In this document: positions 13,001 to 25,300 of the stretch, in pieces
Layout of the letters: every line of letters starts with the position of its first letter
How positions within the stretch are numbered: position 1 is the first letter of the stretch
NCBI GenBank assembly: GCA_026826555.1
Contig: JAKSZT010054304.1
Location: 28,815,662-28,879,661 of the forward strand
Source of the DNA: Tolypeutes matacus
Taxonomy: Eukaryota > Chordata > Mammalia > Cingulata > Chlamyphoridae
Length of the DNA stretch: 64,000 nt
Direction of reading: 5' to 3'
Made by a program: the position numbers and the translations under genes
Notes under the pieces: generated by a model
Database searches by the model: none
Told to the model about the DNA's origin: nothing
Seen by the model: the letters and a program-made list of their open reading frames with translations, nothing else

Positions 13001-13545
13001 ATACTTTATTTCCTCTTTCCTTTTTCTGATTTGGAATTCAGTGTTTACTATCATTCCATTTAATATTCTTTGCTGATTCATAAGTTATACTCTCCTTTTG
13101 GTTTTAGTTTTGATGTTGCTTTATATTTCATATTATATAATTTATTATTGAATCATCTCACATATATTATAAGAACCTTACAAAAGCTTACTTGCACTTT
13201 CCCCGCCAACTTTTAGGCAGTTTCTGTAATTCATTTTTGCTCTCACATATGCTATTCCTCCCCTAGAATTTATTAATTATTTTTATAAACAATTATATTT
13301 TAATGATATTTTTAAATTAAGAAAAATATTGTATTTACTTATACATTTACAATTTTGGTGGTCTTCATTTCTTTGATTAGATATGTTTCCATTTGATATC
13401 ATTTTCCTTCTGCCTAAAGGCATTTCTTTAACATTTATTGCAAAGATTTTCCACTGATAATGAATTTTTTCAATTTTGTGTGCCTGAAAAAGTTTTTATT
13501 TTGCCTTCATTTTAAAAGAATTTTTCAAAAATAATTTTTGTCTTA
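10010..13545 (-). mobile_element. Old L1M element, 3' UTR through ORF2 to ORF1 side
   Basis: A long minus-strand L1 relic. 10010-10450 carries the 3' end ('ttttattgaggcataatggacata', then 'caattaccacatcaagataatga'). 10450-12900 covers decayed ORF2, with the endonuclease-side text ('tcttcttgcagttctattaatttt' in pieces) near 12650. 13380-13545 resembles the ORF1-side segment ('ccttctgcctaaaggcatt'). Stops and indels are frequent in all frames. A poly(T) run of about 22 sits at 10779-10800. Confidence 0.65.
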
Positions 13546-13855
13546 GAGAAAATTTTCAACAGTAGTAGAGAACACTTCTCTATATCTTTGATCAAGCATC
13601 CCCCATCATTAATATCTTACGTAAGTATAGTGCGATTTTCAAACCTAAGTCATTACTATTGGTACATACTCTAAACTAAACTACAGGCTTTATTTGTGTT
13701 TCATAAGTTTTACCATTAATGTCATTTTACTGCTCTAGGATCCAATCTTTCTTCTCACATTTCATGTATTGGTATGTCTACTTAGTCTCCTTTAATTTGT
13801 GAGAGTTCTTCAGTCTTTCCTTGTCTTCATGATTTTGACATTATAAAAAAAGGAC
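13546..13855 (-). mobile_element. L1M 3' UTR, left part
   Basis: Minus-strand L1M 3' UTR text ('cccccatcattaatatctta', later 'cctttaatttgtgagagttctt'). It is interrupted at about 13856 by a plus-strand L1 3' UTR and appears to continue at about 14836, judging from the order of the remaining segments. Confidence 0.55.
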
Positions 13856-14781
13856 AAATATTGTATGGTCTCACTAATATAAACTAAATATGATGAGTAA
13901 GCTCATGGAATTAAACTCTAGAGTATAAGTTACTAAGAGAATGTGGGTTAAAAAGGGGGAGCTGACTCTGAATGTATGTAGAATGTTTAATAAATTGGAT
14001 TGTAAATGTGGGGAAATGGAGAGAGTTGATAGGAACACATTATAGTTAGTATAATGGTGTAGTCTAGGAAGGTTAAATGTCAATTGAAAGAAAGCTAGAG
14101 GACAGCCGAAGAACTGTATAACAGTGATTTTGGTGGTGAATGATGATCATTGTTAATAGCACAAATATAAGAATATTTCTCTGGTACAAGGTGTTAAGAA
14201 CTTGGAGATACATGGAAAAATACATCTAATGTAATGTATAGACTATAGATAACAACAATATTGCAATATCTTTACAGAATTGGCAAAGAAGTTACTATAT
14301 CAATGCTAAGGGTCAATAATGGGGGTGTATTAGGGGGTATGGGATTTTTCCTTTTGGAGTAATGAAAATTTTCTGAAATGGACAGAGCTAATGATAGTAC
14401 AACTCTGTGATGGAATTGAGTCACTGAGGGTATACTTTGTGTGGATTGCACAAAGCAGAAGACCTATAACCCAGTGACCCCCACAGTGAATGATGAACTG
14501 TGGTTAACAGTACAAATATGAGAATGTTATTTCATGAACTATAACAAGTATACAATACTAATACATGTTGTTAATATTAGAATAGTTTGTGGGAAAATGC
14601 ACCAAATACAAGCTATGGATTATAGATTGTAGTAATATTATGATGACGTACTTGCATCAATTTTAACAAATGTGTGACAACCATATAAGGTGTTGGAAGT
14701 GGAGTGATATATGGGAATCCTGTATAGTATGCATGATTGTTTTGTAAGGTCACAACTTTTCAAATGAAAAAAAAAAAAAAA
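13856..14781 (+). mobile_element. L1 3' UTR insertion with A-tail
   Basis: Plus-strand, 5'-truncated L1 copy ending in a 15-A tail (14767-14781). The body repeats a theme twice, 'tgatgatcattgttaatagcacaaata' near 14141 and 'gatgaactgtggttaacagtacaaata' near 14489 (each shown in part), so the 3' UTR is internally duplicated. It sits inside an opposite-strand L1M 3' UTR. A TSD was sought but not clearly found. Confidence 0.65.
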
Positions 14782-14835
14782 CTTCCATTTTCAATCATTG
14801 CACAAAAGTTCTAACTGTTGTTAATAATAAAAAAT

Positions 14836-17080
14836 GTATTGGTCAGTCATTTTATACAGTATCCCTTAATTTGTATTTGTCTGGCATGTTCTGATGATTA
14901 GATTGATGTTAAGCATTTTTGCAATAATATCCAGAGCATGCTATCAAAGGCAAAGTTACCAACATGGCTCATTACTGGTGATGTTAAACTTGAGCATCTG
15001 TTTAAGGTGTTATATATCGGATTTCCCTGCAAATTTATTACTATTCCTTTTGCAATTGAGACATTGCAAATATATTTCTAATTTTAGAAACTGTCACTAG
15101 ATCTTGCCTGCAACAATTATTACTGTGGAATTCTAAGTCATTTTCTTTTTCCTCTTTCCTTTTACACTATTAAAGGGAATTCTTCTGTAAGTAGAATTGT
15201 CCTTCTAGTATTTATTCAGTTATTTATTTATATCAGAATGGATTCATATATGTGTCTGTTGAGTAATATCCAATTTTCTTTTTTTCCTTTTTTTTTTTAT
15301 TAAATTATTCCAGCTCTGACCTTTGGGAGCTTTATCAAGTTGACTCTTCGTTACTTCGTATATACCCTCAGTCTATCTAATTTATTTTATTTAAAAAAAT
15401 GTTAATCACTTTCTAACATTTCAGTACCACAGGTGTTCCAAGTTTATCTATTTATTTACCTGTCTGAGCCCTGGAGTCAATTATTTCTCCAAAGAACCCT
15501 GGTGATATTTTGTTTTGTTTTTGAAAATAGTATATAGACAACATGATCATGGTTCTAGATGTCATTTCTATAATCTCAAATATGGATAATATTTGTCTTC
15601 TCAGTTTTCTTCCTTGTCATTCTTTCCTTTATTTTCCTTGCTTTAGGTTCGATTTATTTTTAAACTAAATTTTAAATTTCTTATAGTGCAGTTTTAGATT
15701 ACTGTTGTGAAGCTTTCTTATTTTCTTACTCAATGTTAATGTGAATTTTCATGTAAGTGTGAATTTTCCTATAACTTCTGCATTATTTGTATTCCACATA
15801 TTTTACTTTTTCTTATATTTTTGCTTATTTTATGCTTTTATAATTCTTTGTATTCCACATATTTTGATATGTTGCATTTTCATTCAGTTCATTTAAAAAT
15901 TTCCCTTATGGTTTCGTGATTCACCTATGGGTTAAAGTGTTTTTGTTTGTTTGTTTGTTTGTTTTAATAATTTTATTGACAAATAGTTCACAAACCTTAT
16001 AATTCACATACTTAAAGTGTATAAGTCAATGTTTTTTAGAATTTTTTGCTCGTTGTTTGTCCATTGTTTTTGCTTGTCTGCTTGTTGTTTTTCTTAAGGT
16101 GGCACCAGAAACAGAATCTGAGACCTCCCATGTAGGAGGTGGGCACTCAACTGCTTGAGTCACATCCGTTCCTCGAAATTTTTTTAATTAGCAAATATCT
16201 GGGGATTTCCTGTGTAAGTTGACTTGCAGTTAAGTCCATTATGGTCTGATAGCATCCTTTAGAGGATTTATAGTAAGTGTTAAGGCCTGTTTTATGGTCC
16301 AGAATATGATCTATCTTGTGGAACATCCCACATGTCCTTGAAAGAAATGAGTATTTCACTACTGTTGGAATGTTTATAAATGTCAATTCAAACTTGTTGG
16401 CTGATACTGTTGTTTAGATCATCTATAACCTTACTGATTTTATGTCTACTTGCTTTGTTAATTACTGAGAAAGCAATGTTAGTGCTTCCAACTATAACTG
16501 TGGATTTATGTATTTCTCTTTGGACACCCTTCAATTTTTGCTTTATGGATTTTACATTCTGTTGATAGCTGCATATTTATTTAAGATGGTTATGTGTTGT
16601 CTTAGAAAATATCCCTATATCACTATAAAATGGGTGCTTTATCTCTGACAGTTTTCCTTGTTCTGAAGGCTATTTTGTGCAATATGAATATAGTTACTCC
16701 TGCTTTCTTTTCATAATTTGTTTGCATGGTAAATTTATTTCCAAAATTTCATTTTAATATATCACTTTCTTTTTATTTAAAGTGGCTTTCTATAGTTAGC
16801 ACAGAGTTATGTTTTGCTTCTTTATCAATATAACAATATTTATCTTTTAATTGATGTGTAAACCATTCACAATCAATCTGATATTCATATAGTTGTATTA
16901 AAATTTACCATGTTGCTAATTTTTCACTGTTATATCTCTACTTTCTATTATTTTCCCGTTTTTTCTGTCTTCTTCTTGACTAAATGAGTATTTTTAAAAA
17001 TGATTCAATTGTGTTTGCTTCATTGACTTTATATTTTAAAAATTTTAAATTTTTTTACTGGCTGCAATAAGGTTTACAAT
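14836..17080 (-). mobile_element. L1M relic, 3' UTR continuing to endonuclease region
   Basis: Resumes the L1M 3' UTR (near 15175-15350: 'gggaattcttctgtaagtag', 'ttccagctctgacctttggg') and then jumps to ORF2 endonuclease text. The minus-strand translation of 16147-16386 includes FHKIDHILDHK, matching the position of the L1 endonuclease motif around the conserved ID-H-L, seen as SRIDHMLG in the younger L1 at 34.36 kb. Most of ORF2 between these parts is missing. Confidence 0.6.
16020..16176 (-). mobile_element. Xenarthran tRNA-derived SINE
   Basis: Minus-strand SINE with a T-rich left side and a body containing 'gacctcccatgtaggaggtgg' and 'cttgagtcacatcc', shared with the copies at 40.7 and 49.9 kb. 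It lies in the L1M endonuclease region. Possible flanking duplications (gaattttttg and gaaatttttt) are imperfect, so the ends are approximate. Confidence 0.75.
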
Positions 17081-19029
17081 ATACATCTTTAATTAATCAG
17101 TCTATCTTTGTGTATATCAGGCCATTAGAAAATGTCAAACAGTTCTTGGAATATCTGTTCTTTTCTTTTTCACTCTTTTTAAAATCCTTTTTTTCCTCCA
17201 GGTAGAGTTATAGGTCAGTATTATACTGACCTGTCTTCAATTCACTGAGTCTTTCTTTGGCCATGCAACATTTGCTGATGAGCTTGTAGAAGCTGATCTT
17301 CATCTGTGTTACTATGCTTTACATGTTTAGCATATTCATTTGATTCTTACATTTCTTTTCAAAAGCTCTGCTGGAATTACCCATCTGATCATATGTGATA
17401 TATGCTTGCTCCATTACATATGTTAATGTATTAGTCAAAGTTATTTTAAATACACTTCCAGATAGTTGTACTATCTTTGTCACATCTATGTCTGATTCTT
17501 TTGATTTTTTTTTTTTTTTTTTGCTAATGGATTTTCTGAATACTAAAACTTTACATTTTCTCTTTGTGCTTCTCCTCAGATAGATTCTCTCCATGATTGT
17601 GCAATTCTTCCAATGGTATTTCACTCTTGCTTGTTTGTTGATGCTTGTTAGCTTGGTGGGGAAGAAGGATGGTGTTCTCTGTTTTTCTAGATAAGCATCA
17701 GATTTAGATAAGCACCCTGTTCCTGGTTCTCTTGGGTCTGGCCTTCTCATTGTTCCTGTGCTTCTTTCAACCATAGCTCCAGCAGGAGCACATCAGCACG
17801 TATTCCTGTGTCTCACCTAGTGTTAGAAGTTTTTCATTTTTTGTTTGTTTTTTTATTGTTTTCTTTTTTTCCTTTCCCCCAGCAGATGTGGGTTTTTGCA
17901 GGAGTCAAAATGGAAACAGGGTTTTTAGCCATTTACTTCACAGATATGGATATATCCCATAGATAAGTTCAAGTAAATTCTTCTGCTCATGTTGCCATAG
18001 TTACTGTTCCACTTAGCAAGCTTGAACCACCAGAGGCATTTCCTCTCAAATATCACTGATCATTTGTGAGCATCCAAACTGATATATGGAGAAAAATTCT
18101 ACAAAAGCATATAAACATCCTTATATCTGCAAATTTCAGGAACTTCAGTCTCTCACCAGCCCACAGGTGACCTCAAACAATTAGATAATTATTTAGCCTA
18201 ATTTTTCATACTGGTTTATGGCTATGTCTGTCTTCTCAGATATCTGACTGTTATAGGATTTCAGACTAGTTGGTTACCCTGTGACTGTAGCTTTTGATGG
18301 TTTCAAGAAAGTTTGCAAACTTGCTGTGTTTGTGTGTGTACATGTGTGTGTTTTAAGGGTAGGGGTGATCATTTTTCCAGCTCTCTACATTCCCAAGTAA
18401 AATCAATAGAAATTGCCTTAAATTTTTTAAAGCTTTTTTCACTTGGTAGAGAATTATAAATTACTACTCCCACCTCATGTGCAGCCCCCCCCCCCCTCCA
18501 TTTACCATTTTAGCACCTTTAAGATGTTGCTGGACTGAGTTCTGGCTTCCCTTCTTTCTGAATAGAAGTCTGTTGATATAATTATCTTTTTCCCTCTGTT
18601 TACAAGGTATCTTTTTTCGTCTCTGGATGCTTTCAAGATTTTCCATTTATTGTTGGTTTAAAAACTGTAATTACAGTACTACTTTGTTTAACTTGATATG
18701 TCTTCTATTTGAATTTTTGTTAGGTATTTTATTTTTTCCTCTTTATGCTTCTTGGATGTGTGGGGTTTTGCCTTTCATTAAATTTGGAAAAAATGGCCAT
18801 TATATAGGAAAATAATTTTCTTCCTCTGAAGAATTTCTCTCTGCTCCTTTGGGGTCACTAAATACACATATATTTGACCAATGCATGTTGTTCCACCATG
18901 TACAGATGCTCTGATCTTTTTTATCCAGTCTTTTCCTCTGTTTCCTTTTGAATAGTTTCTATTAATACATATTCAAATTCACTGGTTTTATTTTCTGCAA
19001 TATTTAATATATCCTTAACCCTATCCAGT
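17081..19029 (-). mobile_element. L1M/HAL1-like ORF1-side relic
   Basis: Minus-strand sequence resembling an old L1 between endonuclease and ORF1, most clearly at 18500-19020 ('ttctggcttcccttctttctga', 'gctttcaagattttc', 'tgcttcttggatgtgtgggg' in order, shown in part). The corresponding ORF1 segment at 20440-20900 has the same order. A 151-codon minus-strand ORF (17319-17774) runs through a poly(T) stretch and shows no L1 or host domain. The middle (17770-18460) is poorly matched. Confidence 0.45.
18484..18498. repeat. Poly(C) run
   Basis: About 14 consecutive C bases, unusual in this AT-rich setting. The opposite strand is a G-run that can support G-rich secondary structure. Confidence 0.85.
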
Positions 19030-19624
19030 GAACTTTTTTATTATAGAAGTTGCAGGTTTATTGGAAAATCTGACATAAAATTCAGAAATCACATATACCA
19101 CCCTATTATTAACACTTTCCTTTGGTGTGGTATATTTGTTACAATTGATGAAAGACATTTTTATAATTGTAGTATTGCATCCATGGTTTCACATAGGACT
19201 CACCATTTAAGTAGTACAATTTCAAGGATTTTTTTTTTTAAGTTTTTATTCTATTTACATATATACAACCTAACATTTCCCCTTTTAGCCACCTTCAGAT
19301 ATATTTTTCAGTGCAGTTAATTACCTCCATGATGTTCTACTATCACCACCATTCATTACCAAAACATTTCTATCATTCTAAAGAAGAACCCGCACATTTT
19401 CAGTCTACACTTCCCATTCCCTATCCCCACCCCATTCCCTGGCAAGCTGTATTTTAGATTCTGCCTCTATGAGTTTGTTTTTAATAATTATTTATCAGTG
19501 AGATCATAAACATTTATTCTTTTGTGTCTGGTTTATCTCTCTCATCATGATGTCCTCAAGGTTTATCCATATTATCTCAGGTATCAGAACTATGTTCCTT
19601 TCTGCAGCTAAATAAAAACTCCAT
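19030..19624 (-). mobile_element. L1 3' UTR fragment
   Basis: Minus-strand L1 3' UTR related to those at 22.5-24.0 and 40.85-41.94 kb ('ttattatagaagttg' start, 'tggtatatttgttacaattgatgaaaga' middle shown in part, and 'cttttgtgtctggttta' near the end). The last segment matches the end of ORF2/3' UTR text near 28475-28545. Inserted within L1M sequence. Confidence 0.6.
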
Positions 19625-19743
19625 TATTGTATATATCATATATTGTTTAATAGTTTTTCCATCCTTTCACTTTCAAACTATTTGCATATTTAAATTAAGG
19701 TGAGTGTCTTGCAGAGAGCATATAGTTGCATAATGCTTTTTTA

Positions 19744-19836
19744 TGTTTTGTTTTTTTGTTTTTTTTTTAAGATTTTATTTACTTATTCATTTATCCCCCC
19801 CTTGCTGCTTGTGCTCGCTGGGTCAGCTAACCACGC
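19744..19836 (-). mobile_element. Truncated xenarthran SINE
   Basis: A T-rich start, 'aagattttatttacttattcat', then a C-run and 'gtgctcgctggg', typical of the 3' side of xenarthran tRNA-derived SINEs read backwards. The tRNA-like head is missing. Near-identical flanks tgctttttta (19734-19743) and tgctttttaa (19837-19846) look like a short TSD in the L1M sequence. Confidence 0.55.
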
Positions 19837-20561
19837 TGCTTTTTAAATCCATTCTGCCCAATCTCTGCTTTTTGACTGGCGAGCTTAATCCACAGACATT
19901 TAAACTAACTACTGATAACGCAAGACTTTCTTCTGCTAGTCTTAGCCTTTGTAAATCTTACACCTTTCTTGCACCTCAATTATTCTGTTAATGCTTAATT
20001 GTATGTTTATTTGATCTTTTGTGTTGCACCATATTGAGTGCCTTCTCTTTTCTATCTGGAAATATTTTCTATTTATTTTCCTTGTGGTTACCATGTTGTT
20101 AAAATTTAACATGCTAAATATGTAAAAATCATATTTTTTTGATAGCAACTTGACTTCAATAGCAACACAAACACTTTTCCTATACTCCTCATCCCCCCAC
20201 CTCTTTTTTTATACTTGTTATCACATATATTTTTGTAAATTGTACATCTAAAACCATAGATTTATTATTACTTTTAACACATTTGCAGTTTAGCACCTGT
20301 AGGAAGTAAGAAGCGGAGTTACATACCAAAAAATAAAATATAAAAATACTGACATTTATAATTATCCATATGACTGACTACCTTTACGGGCAGTATTTAT
20401 TTCTTTAAGGTGCTTTAAACCACTGTCTAGTATCCTTTCCTTTCAGTCTGAAGAACTTCCTTTAGCTTTGCTTATCGGGCATTTCTACTGAGGATAAACT
20501 TCCTCAGCTTTTGTTTATCTGAGAAAGTCTTAATTGTGTCCTTATTTTTTAAAAGAAAGTA

Positions 20562-20870
20562 TCACCAGATTAAAAATCTTGGCTGATAGTTGTTTTCTTT
20601 AAGCACTTTGAGTATTTCAAACCACTGCCTTGTCACTTCCATGGTTTCTGACGAGAAATCATTGCTCAGTCTAACTGGGACTGTCATGTACATAGCATCC
20701 TCCTTTTTTTCTGCAGCTTTCAGAATTCTCACCTTGCCCTTTCCAATTGATGGTGTGGCCAGTATATGATGAGGTGTGTTTTTCTTCATATTTATCCTGT
20801 TTGGTGTTCTTTGGGCTTCTTGTATGTGCACATTCATGTCTTTTGCTAAGTTTGAGAAGTTCCATGTCAT
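20562..20870 (-). pseudogene. L1 ORF1p fragment (RRM to C-terminal domain)
   Basis: A 102-codon open piece of L1 ORF1, the nucleic-acid chaperone that coats L1 RNA. Visible landmarks in order are VHIQEAQRTPN (RRM end), PHHILATP (counterpart of PRHI), KVRILKAAEKK, and the SSETMEVTRQW box. The coiled coil and start are missing from this piece. It is a relic of an old element with no sign of function. Confidence 0.7.
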
Positions 20871-21090
20871 TATTTCTTTGACTATTCCTTCTGCCCCTTT
20901 CTTTCTATTCCTTCTGGGACTCCCATAATGTATTTATTGGTCTTCTTGTTGGTGTCCCAGAGTTTTTATACTATTTTCACTTTTTATAATTCTTTTTTCT
21001 TCCTGCTACTCAGCCTGATTCATTTCAATTTTCTTGTCTTCGATTTCACAGATTCTTTTATCTGTCAGCTCCAATCTGCTGTACTTAAAT

Positions 21091-22559
21091 TTAAAAAAAA
21101 TATTTTTATATCAGTGTTTCAAGTTATTCAGTTAACAAAAGATAATAACTATAATAGCAATAAATCTAGTCAGCAGTTATGCATACCCCCTTATTTTTGT
21201 TCATTCCTCCATCTTGAGGGATTTATGATGGTGTCTACTCTGTGTCAGGTTGAGAAGCAATGTAGACATTATGGGGCAGAGGAATAGTATAATTTTGCTT
21301 GCAGTTGAAGATATTCCTTGCTTTTGGGTGGATGTGGTCTATCATCATAGTTTTGTTATTTGTCCAGGGTAAGCCCAAAGAACTAGAGAGTAGGAGTTGG
21401 CTACATATTAGCTTGGTTTCAGGACTCAACCAGCATAGGAAAATCCAAAGGCTTTAAGTGTCTGAGAAATATACTTTACAGGTAAACTGAAAATTATAAG
21501 TCAAATAAAAGAAGTAGAAGAATCATGCTTAGGGGATTTATAAATGATTATATTTATGTTACATTGGGGCTATAGCTTTTTATATATTCCTGGATAGAGC
21601 CTGCTGAGGGGGTATTGATTTCATGTGACCATGTGGCTTGCCTATGGTATCTGGATATCCCTACAGCCTTCAGGAACACTTTTCTTTGAGGCTTTGTTTA
21701 CTGTGACAGATTGTGAAGTCTGTATAAAGTAACCTCTGGAATGACCTCCAGACTCACACTGAAATCTCTTAGCCATTAAAAAAAAAAAACCTATTTTATT
21801 TAATTTTCCCCCCTTTTGATCAAGGCCTTTCTCTAATGCATCACTGATTAATGCTTGGTAATAAGCCCTTGTTGCCAGGGAGGCTCATCCCTATAAGTTA
21901 TGTCCCACATAGGGGCAAAAGTGATGAGTTTATTTGCAGAGTTTGGCTTAGAGAGGGCCACTCCTTGAGTAACAAGGAGTTTTTCAGGTGGTAACTCTTA
22001 GGCATTAATTATAATTAGGCTTAGTTTCATTATTACAGGAATAAGGTTCATAAGTGAAAGCATTACGATCAGGGGCTCTGTTCTTTTATTATGCAAGGCT
22101 TATATATTCTAGAGTATTAGCCATCTTATTTGAGAAAGTAACAGGACTTCCCAAGCAGGGAATTTTAATATTTTGTTTTCTGCTGTGAGGGCCTCTGTCT
22201 ATCCAGAAAACATACCTATGACAACAAGAACACATTTATAACACATAGAATGATGTAGCTATATAATATTCAAGATGTTCAAAAGACCCTGTCTGTCAAG
22301 ACATGTCCACTTTTACCTTCTTACCAGGGTTATGTTAATTTATATACTTGTATTGATTTTTGTGTAAAGTGGTTCTTTTTTTTCTGAAGATGAAGCTTTG
22401 ACCTGCAGCTGGCTGTATGTACTTTCAGAGAAGCCTCAGAATAAAACAGTATAGCTGACAAAGAAATTTGGTTGTTTCTGCGACACATAATATTGTTCTA
22501 AGATTAAAAATGGCAACATTCTCATAACCCTCCCTATTGTTGACATTTAACATTGATGT
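21091..22559 (-). mobile_element. L1 3' UTR copy, same family as 756-2335
   Basis: Minus-strand copy. The reverse complement of about 21860-21915 reads tgtgggacataac, then gggatgagcctccctgg, matching 1208-1250. The reverse complement of 21200-21380 aligns with 1720-1860 (including the 'gcttgcagttg' and 'ccagggtaa' boxes). It is more divergent than the left-end copies. The boundary with the following 3' UTR is uncertain. Confidence 0.55.
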
Positions 22560-23449
22560 GGTATGGATGCTGATTTTTATCAATGAAATTGTGAGTTTAC
22601 AAAACAATCATGCATAACATACAGCGTTCCCATACACCACCCCACACAACACTTTGTATTGTTGTAGAACATTTGTTACAAATGATAAAAGAACATCCAA
22701 ATATTATACTAACTATAATATATAGCTGGCATTAGGTGTATTTTCTCCATAAACCATGCTATTATTGAAACCATGTCTTGTAGTACATTTGTTATAATTC
22801 ATGTAAGAATATTCTCATATTTGTACTACCTACAATCCATCATCCACCACGGGATTCACTATATTATACAGCCCCATGCTTTGTATAATCCAGTGGCTCT
22901 AAGTTTCATCGCAGAATTGTACTGTCATCACATCAGTAAATTTTTTAATGTTTTCCAGAAAGATAAATCCCTTTTCCTCTAACATCCCTCTATTGTTGAC
23001 CCTTAGCATTTATATAGTACCTTTGCTGCCAGTGATGCAAAAATATTACAGTATTGCTGTTAACTTTAGCCTATGAGCTACATTAGTTATATTTGTCCCA
23101 TGTATCACCATATTCTTAACACCTTGCAATGGTGACATACATATGTTTTAGTTCATAGAAGAACATTACTTGTACTATTATCGACAAACCTCATCCAATA
23201 CCAAGCTCACTTTTTTCTACAATCCCAAGATTATCCTCTAGCTTTCTTTCAACTGACATTTACATCTCTAAACTATCCTTTTCAGCCACACTCAATTTTA
23301 TAAATCAGTGGTGTCAGTTATAGTCACTATAATGTGTTACCATCAACTCTATCCATTTACTAACATTTATATCAACCCTATTAAAATTCATCAACAATAA
23401 GCATCAGCTCCTCCTTCTCTATTCTCATTCTATCTCCTAGTGACCTATA

Positions 23450-23866
23450 TAATGGATAACTTCAAGGTCTACAATGGAAAGTCTTAAGCTGTACATATTA
23501 ACCACAGAACAATGGGTTGGCGACTCACCTGAAGGTGCCCACCTGCAAGCAGCCAGAAAAGCAGGTTACCCCACCCTGCTAAAAGCTAAAACCAGCTAAC
23601 TGCAAAAATTCGCTTCTGTATTAAGTATGCTTGCTTGCTGTGCCAAACCAAATTAAGAGTTATAGAACTGGACATTTCTTTCTTTCAAACTCCTAAACTA
23701 TCCAGAATACTATAAAAGCCTTGTACTTTGCTTTCTCGGGGCCTCACACCTGTGTTCAGGTCTGAGTGCCCGGCAGTTAAAATAAAGGTTCCCAAAAACT
23801 AACTGGCTCTCCTGGGTCTGGTTAAATTTGTCTCCAAAGTCCTTCGTACTTCACCTATACTTAGGA
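23450..23866 (+). mobile_element. Solo LTR of a class I endogenous retrovirus
   Basis: A compact GC-richer block with LTR signals in the right order: a TATA-like box 'actataaaag' near 23710, a C-rich stretch, and an AATAAA signal ('aaaataaagg') near 23780 followed by about 80 bases of U5-like sequence ending near 'gtacttca'. No internal viral sequence follows, because the L1 3' UTR resumes. Exact ends and TSD are unresolved ('cctata' occurs beside both sides). Confidence 0.6.
23705..23785 (+). promoter_or_regulatory. LTR TATA box and polyadenylation signal
   Basis: TATA-like ctataaaag near 23711, and aaataaag about 70 bases later. This is the spacing of a retroviral R region. Activity today is not implied. 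Confidence 0.5.
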
Positions 23867-23989
23867 TTTTAACTCCATGAGTTTACTTATAGTATTTAGT
23901 TCCTATTAGTGAAAACATAAAATATTTTTCCTTTTGTGTCTGGGTTATTTCATTCAACAAAATGTGTTAATGTTGGCAAAATAGACCTC

Positions 23990-25300
23990 AAGAGCTCAGC
24001 TATGCTATTCCAATTTGCTTTTGTAACCCACCTGGGCATTTTTCATCTCATTTTTTGTAGTCTTCAACTCCAATATTTCTGTTTGGTTCCTTTGCAAAAT
24101 TTCTAACTCTTTACTAAGATTCTCATATTACTCATTCATTGTTTTCCTGATATCATTTAGTTCTTTCTCTGCGTTTTCTTTCATCTCCATATTCTGGTCT
24201 TCTTTGTTGGTGTTATTTGGATTTTTATCCTCTTCCTTTGGATAGGCCATCATTTCCAGTTCCTTTGTCTTGTATTCTTTGGTTTCACACTGTACATTTT
24301 AAAATGTTACCTCTGGAATTTATTTGCTTTTTTGATTTTGTAAACAGTTGGTGATAAGATATTTTCTTGATCTTCAGCCTTCCTTTCTGGATGGTCTGCC
24401 CAAGGCAAATGCAGCCTGTAAGTTCCTCCCTGTCTTTTCTGGTCCAGTGTCTTATCCTAGGTTTTTGCTTGTTAGCTGTTTTGAACTTCCCCTTTTTATA
24501 GGAGTTTGAATGTCTGCTCTATTTACCAGAAGACAGACGTCCCTTTCCCAGGGCAGGCAAGCCTTTGTCCCAGGCTGTCCACTTCTATAGTTTCTTACAT
24601 TCCTTTCATTGACCTAAGCTGCTTTCACCTGTAGGGCAAATTCTGGGAGGAGGTGCATACCAGAGAGGAGTTTCTGAAGTCAGTCTCTCCCAACCATGGC
24701 CAGGGACCCATGAAGAGGAAACAGACCAGCTCAAATCTACCCTGGGGAAGAGATCAGGAAGGGTGCCAGGAGCTTTTTCCAGTTTCCCAAAGCTGATTTC
24801 TCTTGATCTCTCCATAAATACAGCCATTCCACTAACTGTATCCCATTGCCCTGTGAAAGTTCAGTGTTTTTAAGTCTCTTCTGCCATTGTCTTTGTCTGG
24901 GGTATGTTGGAACAATGGTCATCCTCAGAGTTGGGCTCCCAACAATCCAAAGTTGCTCATTGAAAGTTATGTCCAGTGATCTGCCATGCCAAACCATGGC
25001 TTTAAGGAAGAGGATTTTTACATCCCTTTCTGTCACCAGTGAGCTAGCCTGGGGCTGCACCCCACAGCAGTCTGCCACCAGAGTGGGAGATATGTGCCAG
25101 TAACCACTGTGCACAAAGAACAATTTACTGGTCTTTACTGTAATTTAACAGCTCCTTCCTCCCACTTTTTCTTGGATGCTGTATAGTATTCTACTGGACT
25201 CCAGAATTTCAAAATAGTAATTTCAGACAGTTCCTGCCTGTTTAATGTTGTTCTGGTGGATAGACTGGATCTCAAAGCTTCTATTCTGCTGTCTTTCTAC
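23990..25300 (-). mobile_element. L1M ORF1 N-terminal side and 5' UTR
   Basis: Minus-strand continuation of the L1M ORF1 interrupted at 21090. 23990-24260 resembles the coiled-coil-coding part (repeated ttctttctctg/ttcatctccat text). 24260-25300 is clearly GC-richer, as L1 5' UTRs are. A minus-strand 128-codon ORF (24737-25123) and an 85-codon plus ORF overlap there without domains and are treated as chance. Confidence 0.5.

Larger units (their letters stand above)
19625..21090 (-). mobile_element. L1M relic: endonuclease end, spacer and ORF1 C-terminal half
   Basis: Minus-strand L1M continuing after the nested 3' UTR. The reading frame at 20562-20870 encodes a recognisable ORF1 RNA-binding and C-terminal segment: it contains VHIQEAQRTPNRIN and LSNDFSSETMEVTRQW, the counterparts of HVQEAHCTPIRIN and LSVDFSSETMEARRQW in the younger L1 at 33.1-33.7 kb. 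The ORF1 N-terminal side seems to resume at 23990 after a 2.9-kb interruption. Confidence 0.65.
22560..23989 (-). mobile_element. L1 3' UTR split by a solo LTR
   Basis: Minus-strand 3' UTR with repeated internal themes ('gagtttacaaaacaatcatgcata' at 22590, in part; 'cctctattgttgacccttagca' at 22987, in part; 'ctctagctttctttcaact' at 23237) that match 41137-41780. It is cut at about 23450 by the LTR listed separately and resumes around 23868 with 'aactccatgagtttac' and 'tttgtgtctgggttatttcattcaaca' in order (shown in part). Confidence 0.6.

Noticed and set aside
17319..17774. 151-codon minus-strand ORF as a gene
   Set aside because: It runs through a poly(T) stretch (a lysine run) in L1M-derived sequence, with no domain and no promoter or splice context.
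24606..25123. 128-codon ORF with moderate GC as a conserved protein
   Set aside because: It lies in an L1 5' UTR-like block with competing ORFs on both strands and no recognisable domain.
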